From assembly GCA_021234155.1 (NCBI GenBank), contig JAJEKV010000062.1, positions 1,530,602 to 1,594,601 on the forward strand: a stretch of DNA of 64,000 bases. The letters run 5' to 3'. Position 1 is the first letter of the stretch; the number at the start of each line of letters is the position of its first letter. The notes below the pieces were generated by a model that saw nothing but the letters and a program-made list of their open reading frames with translations, was not told the DNA's origin and made no database searches. Shown piece after piece: positions 36,263 through 46,281 of the stretch. The DNA comes from Isoetes taiwanensis (Eukaryota; Streptophyta; Lycopodiopsida; Isoetales; Isoetaceae). A program made the translations under genes and the position numbers.

Positions 36263-37006
36263 GGGAACGCCTGTGAGCTAGGCCTAATACCACTCGCGTA
36301 ATCGCGGAGGGCAGGGTATGGGCTCGACACTCGTGGGGTGATGCGTCATCTTCCAGTGAGTTCAAGTCGTATACGAGCAGTGGCTCTCTAGCTCGCCCGT
36401 GATTAGCATGAACCTTCTGGAGGAGAGTGATCTCCTCCTGCCTCATCGGGGCTGGGGAGATGCAACCCAGTAGTAGTAGCCCCTCTGGCTATTCACTGGC
36501 GGGGGCTACTGGCCGGAGCTCCAATACTTATCGACCTATCCGCAAAGTATGCAATGTGAGGGGCGGATGGAGTGGACTACCCAACGGCCATGTTCCTATG
36601 CCAGCCAAATCCATTTGCCATGAATCCGCACCATGCATTGCTATTATCGGAGACCCAAAGCCGCGGTCGATCCCCATGAGTCTGAGCCTGGGTAGGATCT
36701 TCCCTATGTCATGTTGATGTACTGATGTGTGATGCAGCTACTGTGATATGGTGGACCACCCTTCGAGGTGGGTATATTATTATTGCTTGATGTCATGTGC
36801 TCATGTTTTGTTTACGCTTCCGTTGCTAGGTCGATCCCGAGGGAGACGGGATGAATGACACGTCCATTCTTCCCCGTCGGGTTCTTGGCCACCATCGAGG
36901 GCCCGATGTTAGGTGGACGGCCTCACATCAGCGGGCAGCTGCTGGTTTGAGGGATGATCTCCAGTTTGTATACGATCGGGGCATCGTATATGAGCCGGGG
37001 CCGTCA
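36263..37006 (+). repeat. 5' LTR of element A, second part
   Basis: Continues the LTR after element B. Its last ~340 bases (from about 36,700) are identical by eye to 61,240-61,551. It ends at GGGGCCGTCA, where the 3' LTR has GGGGCCGTCACA. Confidence 0.88.
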
Positions 37007-37010
37007 TTAA

Positions 37011-37030
37011 TGGTATCGAGCTCGGGATCT
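37011..37030 (+). promoter_or_regulatory. Primer-binding site of element A
   Basis: TGGTATCGAGCTCGGGATCT just inside the LTR. It fits the initiator-Met tRNA type, with AG missing relative to TGGTATCAGAGC. Confidence 0.75.
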
Positions 37031-37263
37031 TGGCAGACTGGGATCGAGCGGCCAATCAAAACCCTATAGGAACTAACTCATCTAGACATTCAGTCTTGGA
37101 GGTAAAAGCCCAAGCACAAACCTCGAGTAGCGGGAAAATTTTTTCCTCCCGGGGTAGAGTTAGTAATTATCTAGGATTAGGATAATTAGAGAACATAGGT
37201 AAGATAGAACAAACAGACGAAAAGCACCTAAGAGAGCCTACTGAAATTCAAGCACTTTTTGCT

Positions 37264-37736
37264 AACGACTCCAAGAGTGCGCCAGGAGCACGTTAGGACC
37301 CGACCTAATGGGTCTCTCGCGCACTCTTAGAGTAGTCACCCCATAGGAAACCTAGAACTTGGCCTTAGGAACCCCAAATGGTAAAATAAAAGATGAAGCT
37401 CGAAATAGCTAAAATTATATGTTAAAACATCGAAAAACATTAAATACAAGTCACCTTTGGAACAATGACTCCAAGAGTGCGCCAGAGTATAGTTAGGCCC
37501 AACCTAACCCCCTCCTCGCGCACTCTTAGAGTCGTCCCTAAAAGTGACCTCAAAAATTGATTATAAATTACTCAAAGGGTAAAAGTAATAATAGAATCTT
37601 GCTTAAAATGCTTGAATTAGTGGGAAACGACATGTAAAGTGTGTAAATTGGATGTGTTGGAGCAGACAAGGCCAACGACTCCAAGAGTGCGCCAGAGTGT
37701 AGTTAGGCCCCAACCTAACCCCCTCCTAGAGGCGTT
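37264..37736 (+). repeat. Three hairpin repeats upstream of ORF1 of A
   Basis: Copies at 37264-37338, 37464-37536 and 37674-37736. Outer stem GACTCCAAGAGTGCGC / GCGCACTCTTAGAGTC (15 of 16 paired); inner stem GTTAGG/CCTAAC. The third copy lost its 3' arm (CCCTCCTAGAGGCGTT), so it cannot fold. Unique spacers of ~125-140 bp separate copies. The shared core with B is GTGCGCC ... GCGCACTCT; the rest differs but remains paired. Confidence 0.88.
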
Positions 37737-37822
37737 CGAAGAAACAGGACCAAACAAGACCCCAATTTCATCCAAGATGAGGAGACTTTCGCCAGCAAAC
37801 GAACCAGACGACTAATTCGACC

Positions 37823-37880
37823 AAACCCTAAAAATTAAATCCTATAAATTACGAGACATAGGCTCATTTTTTAGGGTTTC
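37823..37880 (+). promoter_or_regulatory. Putative internal promoter for ORF1 of A
   Basis: AAACCCTAA at 37823-37831, TATAAAT at 37843-37849 and TTAGGGTTT at 37871-37879. The TATA lies 111 nt before the ORF1 ATG. In plants, telo-box-like AAACCCTA near a TATA is typical of genes active in dividing cells. The match in B at the same spacing is the main support. Confidence 0.6.
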
Positions 37881-37953
37881 TCACGTGATTCCGCGAGCTC
37901 CTTCTGTTAGCCGATCTTTTGGCGCCCTGCTCCAAATCAAACACTGTCATACA

Positions 37954-39135
37954 ATGGCTAGGACAAAACAGACCGCCCGCAAGCCAAAGAAGGACGATAG
38001 GCCCAGCGCCCAAGTGCTCGCCGCAGAACAGAAGCTCAAAGATGCTGACGAGAAACTGAAGGTTGACATGGAAAGGCGACCTAGATATTACAGGAACTTG
38101 GAAAAGAGGCGCAGGAAAGAAGAAAAAGCCAAGAAGAAAGAAGAAAAGGCAAGGAGAAGGGAAGAAAGAGCCAAGAGAAAGGAGGAGAAAACGAGAAGAC
38201 AAGCAGATGAAGAGGTTGCAGAAGCAGAGGACGACCAATGGCGAGAGCAGAGGACCAAGAATAGGGAGGAACCCGACCCGAAAGGGAAAAGAGTAATGAC
38301 AGAAGAACCCCGGCCTAAGAAACGGAAGACCTCGACCGGCGTAGTCATAAACGAGCCAACCGAAGGCGAACAACCTCCAGCCTCGTCAGAAGAGACTGAT
38401 GGTGCAGCGGATCTCTTAGCGGAATTGCTTTTCAGAACTGGAGAATCCTCACAGCAGAAGCCTAACACTCGTCCTGACACAGATGAAACCCAGGAGGAAG
38501 AACCACTCCCAGCTCAGAACCCAGCTGAGACGCAGGTTGACCTACCGCCGCCGTTACCCCCACCATTTTCGGAATGGCAAGAAGCGAAGCAGCTGGATGC
38601 AGACAAAGCAGCTGGCAAGAAAGCAACCAAGATCGCCCGGGACTCGTACACCTTAGGTCCGGAGAGGAGGTACAAGAAAGAATTAGCAGATTACAAGATA
38701 TACAAGAAGATGCACGACGAGTACACGGCTTACTACGAGGCACATAGGGTAAGGTACATTGAAGGAGGCCGGCCAACACGAGAGACAGCCCAGCTCAAAC
38801 CTCCGCCAGAACTGCCTGAACCCCCGAAGAAACCTATGAAGAGATCCCAAGATTCACCTTTTGCGAGAGCCCTGCGAGAAATCCGCCACTTCCAACGGAG
38901 CTACGGATTTCTGATCCCGAGAGCAGCATTCCAGAGGTTCGTCCGAGAAATCTTGTGGGAGTTCGACCCCAACAAACGAGTAACCAATGACATGTTACTC
39001 GCTTTACAAGAAGCAGCAGAGATGGAGGTCGTATAGCATTTCGAGGATTCATTGGCATGCACTCTCCATGCAAAAAGAGTCACCCTTCAACCAAAGGATA
39101 TGAGACTGGCTAAATCCATCAAGAGGAGAGACTAA
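37954..39135 (+). CDS. ORF1 of element A: histone H3/CENH3-like protein with exact H3 tail
   Basis: About 393 residues. Residues 1-10 are MARTKQTARK, identical to the start of histone H3 through Lys9 (counting without Met); Pro replaces Ser10. Residues ~23-105 are Lys/Glu/Arg-rich and likely coiled coil. PKKRK at ~121 is a nuclear-localisation-like signal. A Pro/Glu-rich stretch and a block shared with B (YKKELADYKIYKKMHDEY, EGGRPT, ~232-285) follow. The histone fold is residues ~303-393: ALREIRHFQRSYGFLIPRAA, FQRFVREILWEF, MLLALQEAAE, then HFEDSLACTLHAKRVT and PKDMRLAKSIK. Loop 1 has the length of canonical H3. EIRHFQ and LIPRA.F resemble centromeric H3. One in-frame TAG at 39034 (codon 361, where CAG is plausible) cuts helix 2. 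The ATG at 37954 is chosen over the in-frame 37885 because B starts at the equivalent Met. Confidence 0.93.
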
Positions 39136-39275
39136 TAGAAGAGAACTTACCTTTTTGTAACTAACAGGTTTATATGGGATGTATGAAAATTTTGAATAAT
39201 AAAGATATATAGTCTTTTAAAAATGTGCATTCATTAGGTACAGTATTAGTTTTGGAGCAATTGGGGTAATTTGAC

Positions 39276-39560
39276 CAACGACTCCAAGAGTGCGCCAGAG
39301 CATAGTTAGGTCCCAACCTAACCCCCTCCTCGCGCACTCTTAGAGTCATCCAGCCAAATGGGGCCTTGATTAGCCCTACTTGCTCAAACGTGGTAAATAA
39401 ACAAAGAAACTCGCATTTAAGAAGAAAACTAATAGGAATTACCCCTTCCAGCAGATTTTTTTGGCATCCATTTGACAGAAATAGGCTAACGACTCCAAGA
39501 GTGCGCCAGAGCATACTTAGGTCCCAACCTAACACCCCCCTCGCGCGCTCTTAGAGACGC
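39276..39560 (+). repeat. Two hairpin repeats between ORF1 and ORF2 of A
   Basis: Copies at 39276-39350 and 39487-39560, with the same outer and inner stems as the three copies upstream of ORF1. The array precedes the ORF2 promoter, as in B. Confidence 0.88.
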
Positions 39561-39709
39561 CCAACCTTCCCAAGTCCATAACTTGAGCTAGACATACCCA
39601 AATCGGCCAAAATTTGTTGCATTAGAACCCTAAAACTGTAGACAAGCCATTTCTAGCTTCAAATTAACCTAGAAACAGTAGCCTTCATCCCAAATATCAA
39701 GAGTTTTAG

Positions 39710-39748
39710 AAACCCTAAAAATTTTAGGGTACAAATTCCCTATATATA
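39710..39748 (+). promoter_or_regulatory. Putative internal promoter for ORF2 of A
   Basis: AAACCCTAAAAATTTTAGGG (a telo-box and its inverse, 39709-39729) followed by TATATATA at 39741-39748, 119 nt before the ORF2 ATG. Confidence 0.6.
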
Positions 39749-39859
39749 CCCTCATAACCCCTAAACCTCAACCACAGAATTGCTCCTGCGATCGAGGCGA
39801 TCTCCCAGCTTCCTCAGGCGCTCCCAGTTTCGTTTGATATCGGCAGCACGCTTCTCGTC

Positions 39860-41347
39860 GTGGCTACAGAATCCTTCATCAGTTGGTATAGCGCCTCCCC
39901 CCACATTGCTGAAGTAGATGTCAATATAGTATTCCAAGTCTTTCAAAAAGAATTTGACCTCTCGGCAACCCTGAACTCCAATCCCTTCTACCAGCAAGTC
40001 TTGCAAGAGATACCTAGCTTGCAAGAGATACCGCCATGCATAGGGTACTTTGTACCGAGAACCGCATTGCAAACAGCCCTTAGTCATGTACCCAACATTG
40101 CCAAAGTATTGTGAAACAAAACCAACCGCTTACCAGCCTACATGATCCTAACCAGCAATAGAAAAGTTTTTTTCTCCTACAACACAGCCTTAGCGCTATA
40201 TCTAGTCTATAGGGCCAAAACCATAATAGGCGAACCATCAATTCAGCCACTGGAGGTCACACCCTTGGACGCAGCAGCAGACGAACGGCTACTGCTTGAG
40301 TATGAAGAGACCATAGCAGAAGCATCCGAAGAAAGTGAAGACTCCGAGCAAGAAAGCGAGGATGACATGGAGGTGGACCCAGAGGAGGAACGCCGTGAAG
40401 CGGAACAAGACATCACCCGCTTCGAAGCTGACAGGACCACCCCGAGGATTGCACAACCAATCGGGCTGGGAATAACAAGTCTAGCACCAATCATAGTCGA
40501 AGGCCAAGAATACTTGCTGCTTAACGACATCAAAAACCTCCCCGAATGCAGGGACAGAGGCTACCACGTCGACGAGCTCCTTCACCTTCTACGGCAACAG
40601 CCAGATTTAGAAGACTTCATCGACCAAGAAACTGAAGATTTTCCGGTGCAAATACGAGAAGCAGCTACTTACACAGGACACACCATGTCGGACATTGAAG
40701 CCTACGGCGCTATCAGAGGTATGATGATGGAAGAACTCCCTACCGAGGAGGAGTTTGTAGCACTTCAAGAGCAGATGGGAATAAGGGGGAAGACAACAAG
40801 AGTACTTCAAGGGGAGTCTTCTTCCTCGCAAGAACAGGTATCAAAATTCCAAGGGAGAGCCACAAATCTGACAAGTGTACGAATGCTCTTCCAGGATTAT
40901 AAGGAATTGGTTCAGGTTCCCGTCGATCAGTATGCATCAAGGCACAGGGGTACCTCAGGAGCACGTGGAGGAGTACCGGGGGCAGCACTCAAATATTATC
41001 TTCTGCTCCTAATATTTCACAAGCGGTTCAGCCCACGCGGAGAGGAAGCTGTGCAGATGCTAGTAGCACTTTCGGGATTTGGCATGCACGTACGCCTATC
41101 AGAAAAAGTCGACCATGTTATTTTGGTGAAGCAGAAAATAGCCTTGGGCATTTTCGACTTTGCAGTACCCCACCTTCGACAAGGTAGGTTGGCAGTGACA
41201 GCAGCTCATACCTCCCATAGACGGGTGGAAGAGCTAGCATCCGCCATCCGAGGGGGATCAGCAAGGGATATACTCAGGAACTTGGGAAGTACAGTAAGTA
41301 CAGCCCAAGTAAAGAAGTTCCTTCAGGATCACCCTGACTATCAGTAA
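39860..41347 (+). CDS. ORF2 of element A: conserved acidic protein of unknown function
   Basis: 495 codons, read through one in-frame TGA at 40112-40114 (codon 85). I do not recognise a domain. Visible in order: an N-terminal MATESFISWYS block; PPCIGYFVP (~68); a very acidic stretch at ~143-183 (EESEDSEQESEDDMEVDPEE); LLLNDIKNLP (~215); FVALQEQMGIRGKT (~300); a serine run; FSPRGEEAVQMLVALSGFG (~395); and a C-terminal AQVKKFLQDHPDYQ. The same landmarks occur in B. The acidic run recalls histone chaperones, and the neighbour is an H3-like gene, but that link is speculation. It has its own promoter-like module and hairpin array, separate from gag. Confidence 0.8.
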
Positions 41348-41414
41348 ATCAATGTAATCATGACTACTGTATTAAGATATATCGGCTATATATATTAATA
41401 TAAGATCTTTTGAA

Positions 41415-42350
41415 TTGCATTTTAAATGTCTTTTTGATATCCTTGTCTTAACAATCATATCATTCAAACACTTAATGCAACCAACAAAAGAACTCATGAT
41501 AAATGGTGCTAATGTAATATGTGCAGTTAGAGCAGCCAGGAATGTCGACCTTGAGTTCCAAGCCCAAGGCGATCAGACACCGCTCAGACAATTCCAACCT
41601 CGCAATCTATTCGAGGAGTATTATGCACCGACGCCGGAGGAAGAGATTTCGCAGATGAGGTCGGATCTGCAAGAGATAAAAGCCATGTTGGCGGGCAGGG
41701 GAAGAGACAGGCAGGAACAGAATAGGCAGGACCAGAATGTGCAGGCCCCAGAGGCCCATTCTCAGCACAAGGGAAAGGAGAAAAAGAGGAGCCGGCGCAG
41801 ATCTTCTAGCTCCAGCTCTTCAGACAGCTCGGACTCAAGCTCTGAGTCTGAGGAAGAAATAAGAACCATCCGAAGGGAAGAAAGAGTAGCGGTAAAGCAG
41901 CCAGACCAATCCGACTACCAGAAGAAGGTCGACTCGGCCTTGAGTAATGTTTGGAAGGCACGCAAGCTGGAACAGTTTTCCGGCGAAAACAGATCAGGGA
42001 TGGAAGCCGAAGCATGGCTAGACGAGATGAGTGAGTACGGAAATGCTTACGGGATGAAAGATAAAGATAAGGGCAGAGTAGCCACCACTAACTTGAAAGG
42101 GGCAGCCCGTATTTGGTGGAGGGGCTATGCTAAAGCCCATGGAATGAGCAGAGACAAGTGCAGGTTCACAAAGTTCGCAAGGGCCTTCAAAAAGCACTAT
42201 GTTCCAAGAGAACACAAGTGCCACCAGATGCAAGCGTTCCACAGGTTGCAACAGGAAAACAAATCCGTACAGAAATATACGGAAGAGTTCATGAGGTTAA
42301 GGCTGTATGTGCCAAAACTCAGTGGAAGGCTATGTGGAGGGCCTGAATGA
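41415..42350 (+). CDS. gag: gag of element A
   Basis: Encodes the capsid-like protein of the retrotransposon. The true start is unclear: in-frame Met at 41475 and 41496 are candidates. Order: TPEEEISQMRSDLQEIKAML, a Gln/Arg/Ser-rich linker with an SR-like run (SSSSSSDSSDSSSESEEE), then the gag core with EQFSGENRSGMEAEAWLDEM, ARIWWRGYAKAHGM, KKHYVPREHKC and RLYVPKLS. A frameshift at about 42,325 ends the open frame. Homology with B continues in another frame (EGLNEDLRKIVRALNPRSVS) to a broken CCHC knuckle near 42,690. Confidence 0.88.
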   Translation: MHFKCLFDILVLTIISFKHLMQPTKELMINGANVICAVRAARNVDLEFQAQGDQTPLRQFQPRNLFEEYYAPTPEEEISQMRSDLQEIKAMLAGRGRDRQEQNRQDQNVQAPEAHSQHKGKEKKRSRRRSSSSSSSDSSDSSSESEEEIRTIRREERVAVKQPDQSDYQKKVDSALSNVWKARKLEQFSGENRSGMEAEAWLDEMSEYGNAYGMKDKDKGRVATTNLKGAARIWWRGYAKAHGMSRDKCRFTKFARAFKKHYVPREHKCHQMQAFHRLQQENKSVQKYTEEFMRLRLYVPKLSGRLCGGPE

Positions 42351-43242
42351 AGACCTACGGAAGATAGTCAGAGCCCTGAACCCACGCTCAGTATCAGAAG
42401 CAGAAGCAAAGGCCCTGAGCCTATAAGGGACGGGACCCCAGAAAAGTGAACCCAAGCAGTGGTATGACAAGGGAAAAGCATATGGAGGCCGAGCCCAAGA
42501 GCAAGCAAACCGGTCACCGCGCAAAGACACCATACACCGGAAATCAATGGAAACACCGGAGAAAAAGCGGTCGACTTCAAAGATAAAGGACAAGGGGAGG
42601 CTCAAATTATTCAAAGGCAGTCAAGCGGTTCCTCAACTCCATCCCGAAAGAAAAGCGGCAGGAATGTATAGAAAAACAGTTTGTGCTTCGGTGTTTCCAA
42701 AGGGGCATAGAACACAATAACCGCCCGTTCGTGATCAATGCAAAGACTTGTGGAGATGGGAGGTTGGGAGACCCCAACGAGAAGAGGAGGAGGACGAAGG
42801 ACGCCGATTATATCCATGGTGAGTGTCACATCTTTGCCGCCATAGATCGTAAAGCCTTGAGAGAGCCGGTACCAAGTAATATCTACGATTGGTAAAATAG
42901 CCGCCAAATCTTTTATAGTCCTTATAGGCGTGGCGTTCCCATAATTTCGCATCACCAAGGATGGCACAAATGCTAAAGTTGAAAACACTAAAGTCTAAGC
43001 CCGGACCCAGTAGTGTTAGCCAGTGAGCCAGGCACACTGCTACGGCAAGAGGGTGAATTTCAATATAGACTTACCGGGTATCAATATTGAAATGGGAGCA
43101 GAGATCATGAGCATAGGAAAATATGACCTCATCATAGGTATGGAATACCTCAACCCGGCAAAAGCACAAATAGATTGTGGAGAGCGGAAGGTGAAGCTCA
43201 CCTGGCCTAACGGGGAAAATCATAGAAATCTCAGGTAAGCAA
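42351..43242 (+). pseudogene. End of gag and protease of element A, frameshifted
   Basis: Carries the continuation of gag, a degraded zinc knuckle (CFQ..H near 42,690), and the protease. KSFIVLI is followed by a damaged active-site segment near 42,930 (GCGTGGCGTTCCC where B has the Asp-Ser codons), then HNFASP, NFNIDLPGIN and GKYDLIIGMEYL at 43050-43150. At least three frameshifts separate it from the intact pol frame starting near 43243. The damage sits at positions where CAG is expected, so it may be sequence error. Confidence 0.75.
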
Positions 43243-46200
43243 GTGACACCTATAATGCAATGCATGTCGAGTAAGAAATTACTTAGATGCATCAAAAGGG
43301 AGCAAGTTGCATACATCTTCAAATTAGAGCTTGCCGAAGAAGAGGCACCAGAAGACAAAGAAGATAAATTAGTAAACAAACTACCCAAGCAGGTAGCCAA
43401 GCTAATAGAGGAATTCCATGACTTGTTCCTCGATGAAATCAAGGAGCTTCCGCCATATAGGGGAGTGGAGTGCAAAATTGCACTCGAACCAGGCACTAAG
43501 CCCACGAGTAAGGCACCATATAGAATGACAGCTCACGAACTATCAGAGTTGAAGAAGCAGTTGCAAGAGCTATTAGACCTAGGGTTCATAAGACCTAGTG
43601 TCTCTCCGTTCAGAGCCCCCATCTTATTCGTCAAAAAGAAAGATGGAAGCTTGAGGATGTGTATTGACTATCGTCAATTAAACAAACACACAATCAAGAA
43701 CAAGTATGCCTTACCCAGAGCAGATGACCTGATGGATCAGTTACAAGGTGCCAGGGTCTTCTCCAAAATAGACTTAAGGTCTGGATATCATCAAATCAGA
43801 ATCAAAGAGGAAGATATTCACAAAACGGCCTTCCGAACAAGATACGGCCACTATGAATTCACAGTCATGCCATTTGGCCTATCAAAGTCCCCGGCAACGT
43901 TCATGAGACTCATGAACGATATCTTTCGGGAATTCCTTGACACATTTGTTATCGTGTTCTTCGATGACATTTTGGTGTATAGCAAGTCCCTAGACGAGCA
44001 TATTCAGCATTTGAGAAGGGTACTTGAGAAGCTGAGAAGACACCAGCTTTATGCGAAATTGTCGAAATGTCATTTCGCCACCGAAAGAGTGGAATACTTG
44101 GGGCATATCATATCAGCAGACGGCATCTCCACCGATCCGGCAAAGATCCAAGCGGTGATTGAATGGCCAGCACCAAAGAACATACACGAGGTGAGAAGCT
44201 TTTTGGGCTTAGCAGGATATTATAGAAAGTTCGTCAAGAACTTTGCTAAGATAGCAGCACCCTTAACGGACCTCACCAAGGCAGAAAAGATAAAAGACTG
44301 GGTGGCACATTGGCAAAAGAAGGCTCAAGCAGGATTTGAGAAGTTAAAGGAGGCCTTAACAACCGCCCCTGTCTTAACATTGCCTGATCCAGAGAAGGAC
44401 AAGCTAGTCGCAACTGATGCGAGCAAGATTGCGACGGGAGCAGTCTTAATGCAAGAGGAAAGGGTCGTAGCATACGATTCACGAAAGATGAATGACGCAG
44501 AGACTCGCTACCCGACACATGATCAGGAGCTATTGGCAGTGGTAAGAGCTTTAAAGATCTGGAGACACTATCTATTGGGAAGGAAGTTCCAATTAGATAC
44601 CGACCACCAGAGTCTGCAGTACATCTTCACGCAACCATTGTTGAATTTAAGACAAAGAAGATGGATGGAGTTCCTGGAAGAGTACGACTTCGAGATTGTG
44701 TACAAGCCGGGGAAACTCAATGTGGTCGCAGACGCTCTGTCAAGGCACCCCTTAACAACAAGGGTGCATTGCAATGCCATATCAACACTTACCAGTGAGT
44801 TTGGCAAGAAAATAGAAGAAACGCTGCCAACGGACAAGGACTTCCAGGAAGTATGGGCAAGCCTTTCTAAAGAGGCGAGAACGGACAAAGAGAGAGAAGC
44901 CTTCAAACATTTTAAGAAGGAAGGAAACCTCTTGTACCATATAAATAAGTTCTGTGTGCCGGAATCATCAGGAGTCAGAAGGTTGATTCTCCATGACACC
45001 CACAACAGCCCAATAGCCGGCCACGCAGGTTTTACAAAAACCTACTTCAAGATAAGAAGTAGTTACTATTGGCCAGGCATGAAGAAGCAGATAGCAAGGT
45101 ATATACGCGAGTGTCAGCTATGCCAGCAGGCCAAGGCGGAACAACTACGAATTCCAGGAGCATTAGAGCAATTGCCAGTACCAAACTCCAAGTGGGAGAT
45201 AATAAGCATGGACTTCATTACAGGGCTCCCTAGAACCATAAGGGGCAAAGACGCCTTAATGGTCGTAGTCGACAAATTGTCGAAGATGGCGCACTTTGTG
45301 CCTTGTAGGAGCACCGGCATGGCATTAGATACGGCGATGCTATTCACAAAGGAGATTTTTAGACTCCATGGGATGCCAAGAGAAATAATCTCTGATAGAG
45401 ATTCGAAGTTCATGAGTGCATTCTGGCAGGATCTCTTCAGCACCATCGGGACGAAATTGTCAATGAGCACGGCTTATCACCCTCAGACAGATGGGCAGAC
45501 GGAGCGCACCAATCGGATACTCGAAGATATGTTGCGGAATTATGTCTGGAACTACTTGGTTGAGTTTGCATACAATAGCACCAAGCAAGAGTCATCCCAA
45601 ATGTCGCCGTTTATGATCAACTACGGCTATCAGTGTTTGACACCAGACACTTGGCACAACCCTGTGTCCAAGGTAGAAGTATCCCAGCAGATGCTCACCG
45701 AGATGCAACAATTGGTTGAAGAAGTGCGAGGATACCTCCTAGCAGCGAGAAGCCGGCAAAAGAGCATAGCTGATCGGCACCGAACAGTAAGGGAGTTCCA
45801 AGTAGGGGACAATGTTTGGCTGAAGATAAAAGTCAAACAAGCGAAGCTCCGCATCGGCAATTGCAAGAAGCTTGCTCCAAGGTGGCCTGGTCCATTTAAA
45901 ATTGTCAAAAGAGTAGGTAACCAAGCCTACAAATTGGACTTACCAGCACACCTCAAGATCCATAGAGTCTTTCACGTAAGTCTCCTAAAGAAACACACTC
46001 CTAATCCAGAGGAAGTATTGGAGACACCGAGTTTACTGGAATTAACGGACGATCAGCTTGAGATTGTCCCTGAGTTTCTTCTCGACCGATCCTATAAGAA
46101 GACGAGAAGATCTCAATTTCTCCAGTACCTTGTGAAATGGACGCACTTACCAGTGGAGGACGCTACGTGGGTACTACAATCAAATCTTGAGAAGCAGTAC

Positions 46201-46281
46201 CCACAATTCATGGAGCAATGCAAGGGTCAGCTCGTCACCGAAGTGGTCGACTCCGAACCAATGGCGAGTGAGGTAATATAG
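43243..46281 (+). CDS. pol: pol of element A: RT, RNase H, integrase, chromodomain (intact frame)
   Basis: 1012 codons. Makes cDNA from the element RNA and inserts it. [19 protein letters not shown] (~148), [12 protein letters not shown] (~210), catalytic FFDDILVYS with Asp at ~241-242, then [15 protein letters not shown] (~315). RNase [13 protein letters not shown] (~391), with [18 protein letters not shown] and DTDHQSL following. Integrase: zinc-binding H-H-C-C (~585-628, ends CQLCQQAK), core Asp at MDFITGLP (~657), Asp at [12 protein letters not shown] (~718), Glu at GQTERTNR (~753), then [20 protein letters not shown] (~882), the GPY/F module. A chromodomain at ~957-992 ([19 protein letters not shown]) keeps the KW and W aromatic positions. 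All catalytic residues look intact. Confidence 0.95.
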   Translation: MTPIMQCMSSKKLLRCIKREQVAYIFKLELAEEEAPEDKEDKLVNKLPKQVAKLIEEFHDLFLDEIKELPPYRGVECKIALEPGTKPTSKAPYRMTAHELSELKKQLQELLDLGFIRPSVSPFRAPILFVKKKDGSLRMCIDYRQLNKHTIKNKYALPRADDLMDQLQGARVFSKIDLRSGYHQIRIKEEDIHKTAFRTRYGHYEFTVMPFGLSKSPATFMRLMNDIFREFLDTFVIVFFDDILVYSKSLDEHIQHLRRVLEKLRRHQLYAKLSKCHFATERVEYLGHIISADGISTDPAKIQAVIEWPAPKNIHEVRSFLGLAGYYRKFVKNFAKIAAPLTDLTKAEKIKDWVAHWQKKAQAGFEKLKEALTTAPVLTLPDPEKDKLVATDASKIATGAVLMQEERVVAYDSRKMNDAETRYPTHDQELLAVVRALKIWRHYLLGRKFQLDTDHQSLQYIFTQPLLNLRQRRWMEFLEEYDFEIVYKPGKLNVVADALSRHPLTTRVHCNAISTLTSEFGKKIEETLPTDKDFQEVWASLSKEARTDKEREAFKHFKKEGNLLYHINKFCVPESSGVRRLILHDTHNSPIAGHAGFTKTYFKIRSSYYWPGMKKQIARYIRECQLCQQAKAEQLRIPGALEQLPVPNSKWEIISMDFITGLPRTIRGKDALMVVVDKLSKMAHFVPCRSTGMALDTAMLFTKEIFRLHGMPREIISDRDSKFMSAFWQDLFSTIGTKLSMSTAYHPQTDGQTERTNRILEDMLRNYVWNYLVEFAYNSTKQESSQMSPFMINYGYQCLTPDTWHNPVSKVEVSQQMLTEMQQLVEEVRGYLLAARSRQKSIADRHRTVREFQVGDNVWLKIKVKQAKLRIGNCKKLAPRWPGPFKIVKRVGNQAYKLDLPAHLKIHRVFHVSLLKKHTPNPEEVLETPSLLELTDDQLEIVPEFLLDRSYKKTRRSQFLQYLVKWTHLPVEDATWVLQSNLEKQYPQFMEQCKGQLVTEVVDSEPMASEVI

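Noticed and set aside
37885-37953. Upstream in-frame ATG that would add 23 residues to ORF1 of A
   Set aside because: B has no equivalent extension, and the MAR..T start lies at the same distance from the TATA in both copies, so 37954 is the better start.
37864-38373. Antisense open frame opposite ORF1 of A
   Set aside because: Product of the Lys/Glu-rich coding on the other strand; no motif.
37954-39135. ORF1 as a host histone H3 gene hit by the element
   Set aside because: Length is three times that of H3, the linker is shared only with element B, and the gene lies at the same position in two separate elements.
37264-39560. Hairpin copies as a CRISPR array
   Set aside because: Five copies split by a gene, unequal spacers of 130 bp or more, and a plant transposon setting.
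39860-41347. ORF2 as a second histone (H4, H2A or H2B)
   Set aside because: No histone-fold signature found in any part of the protein.
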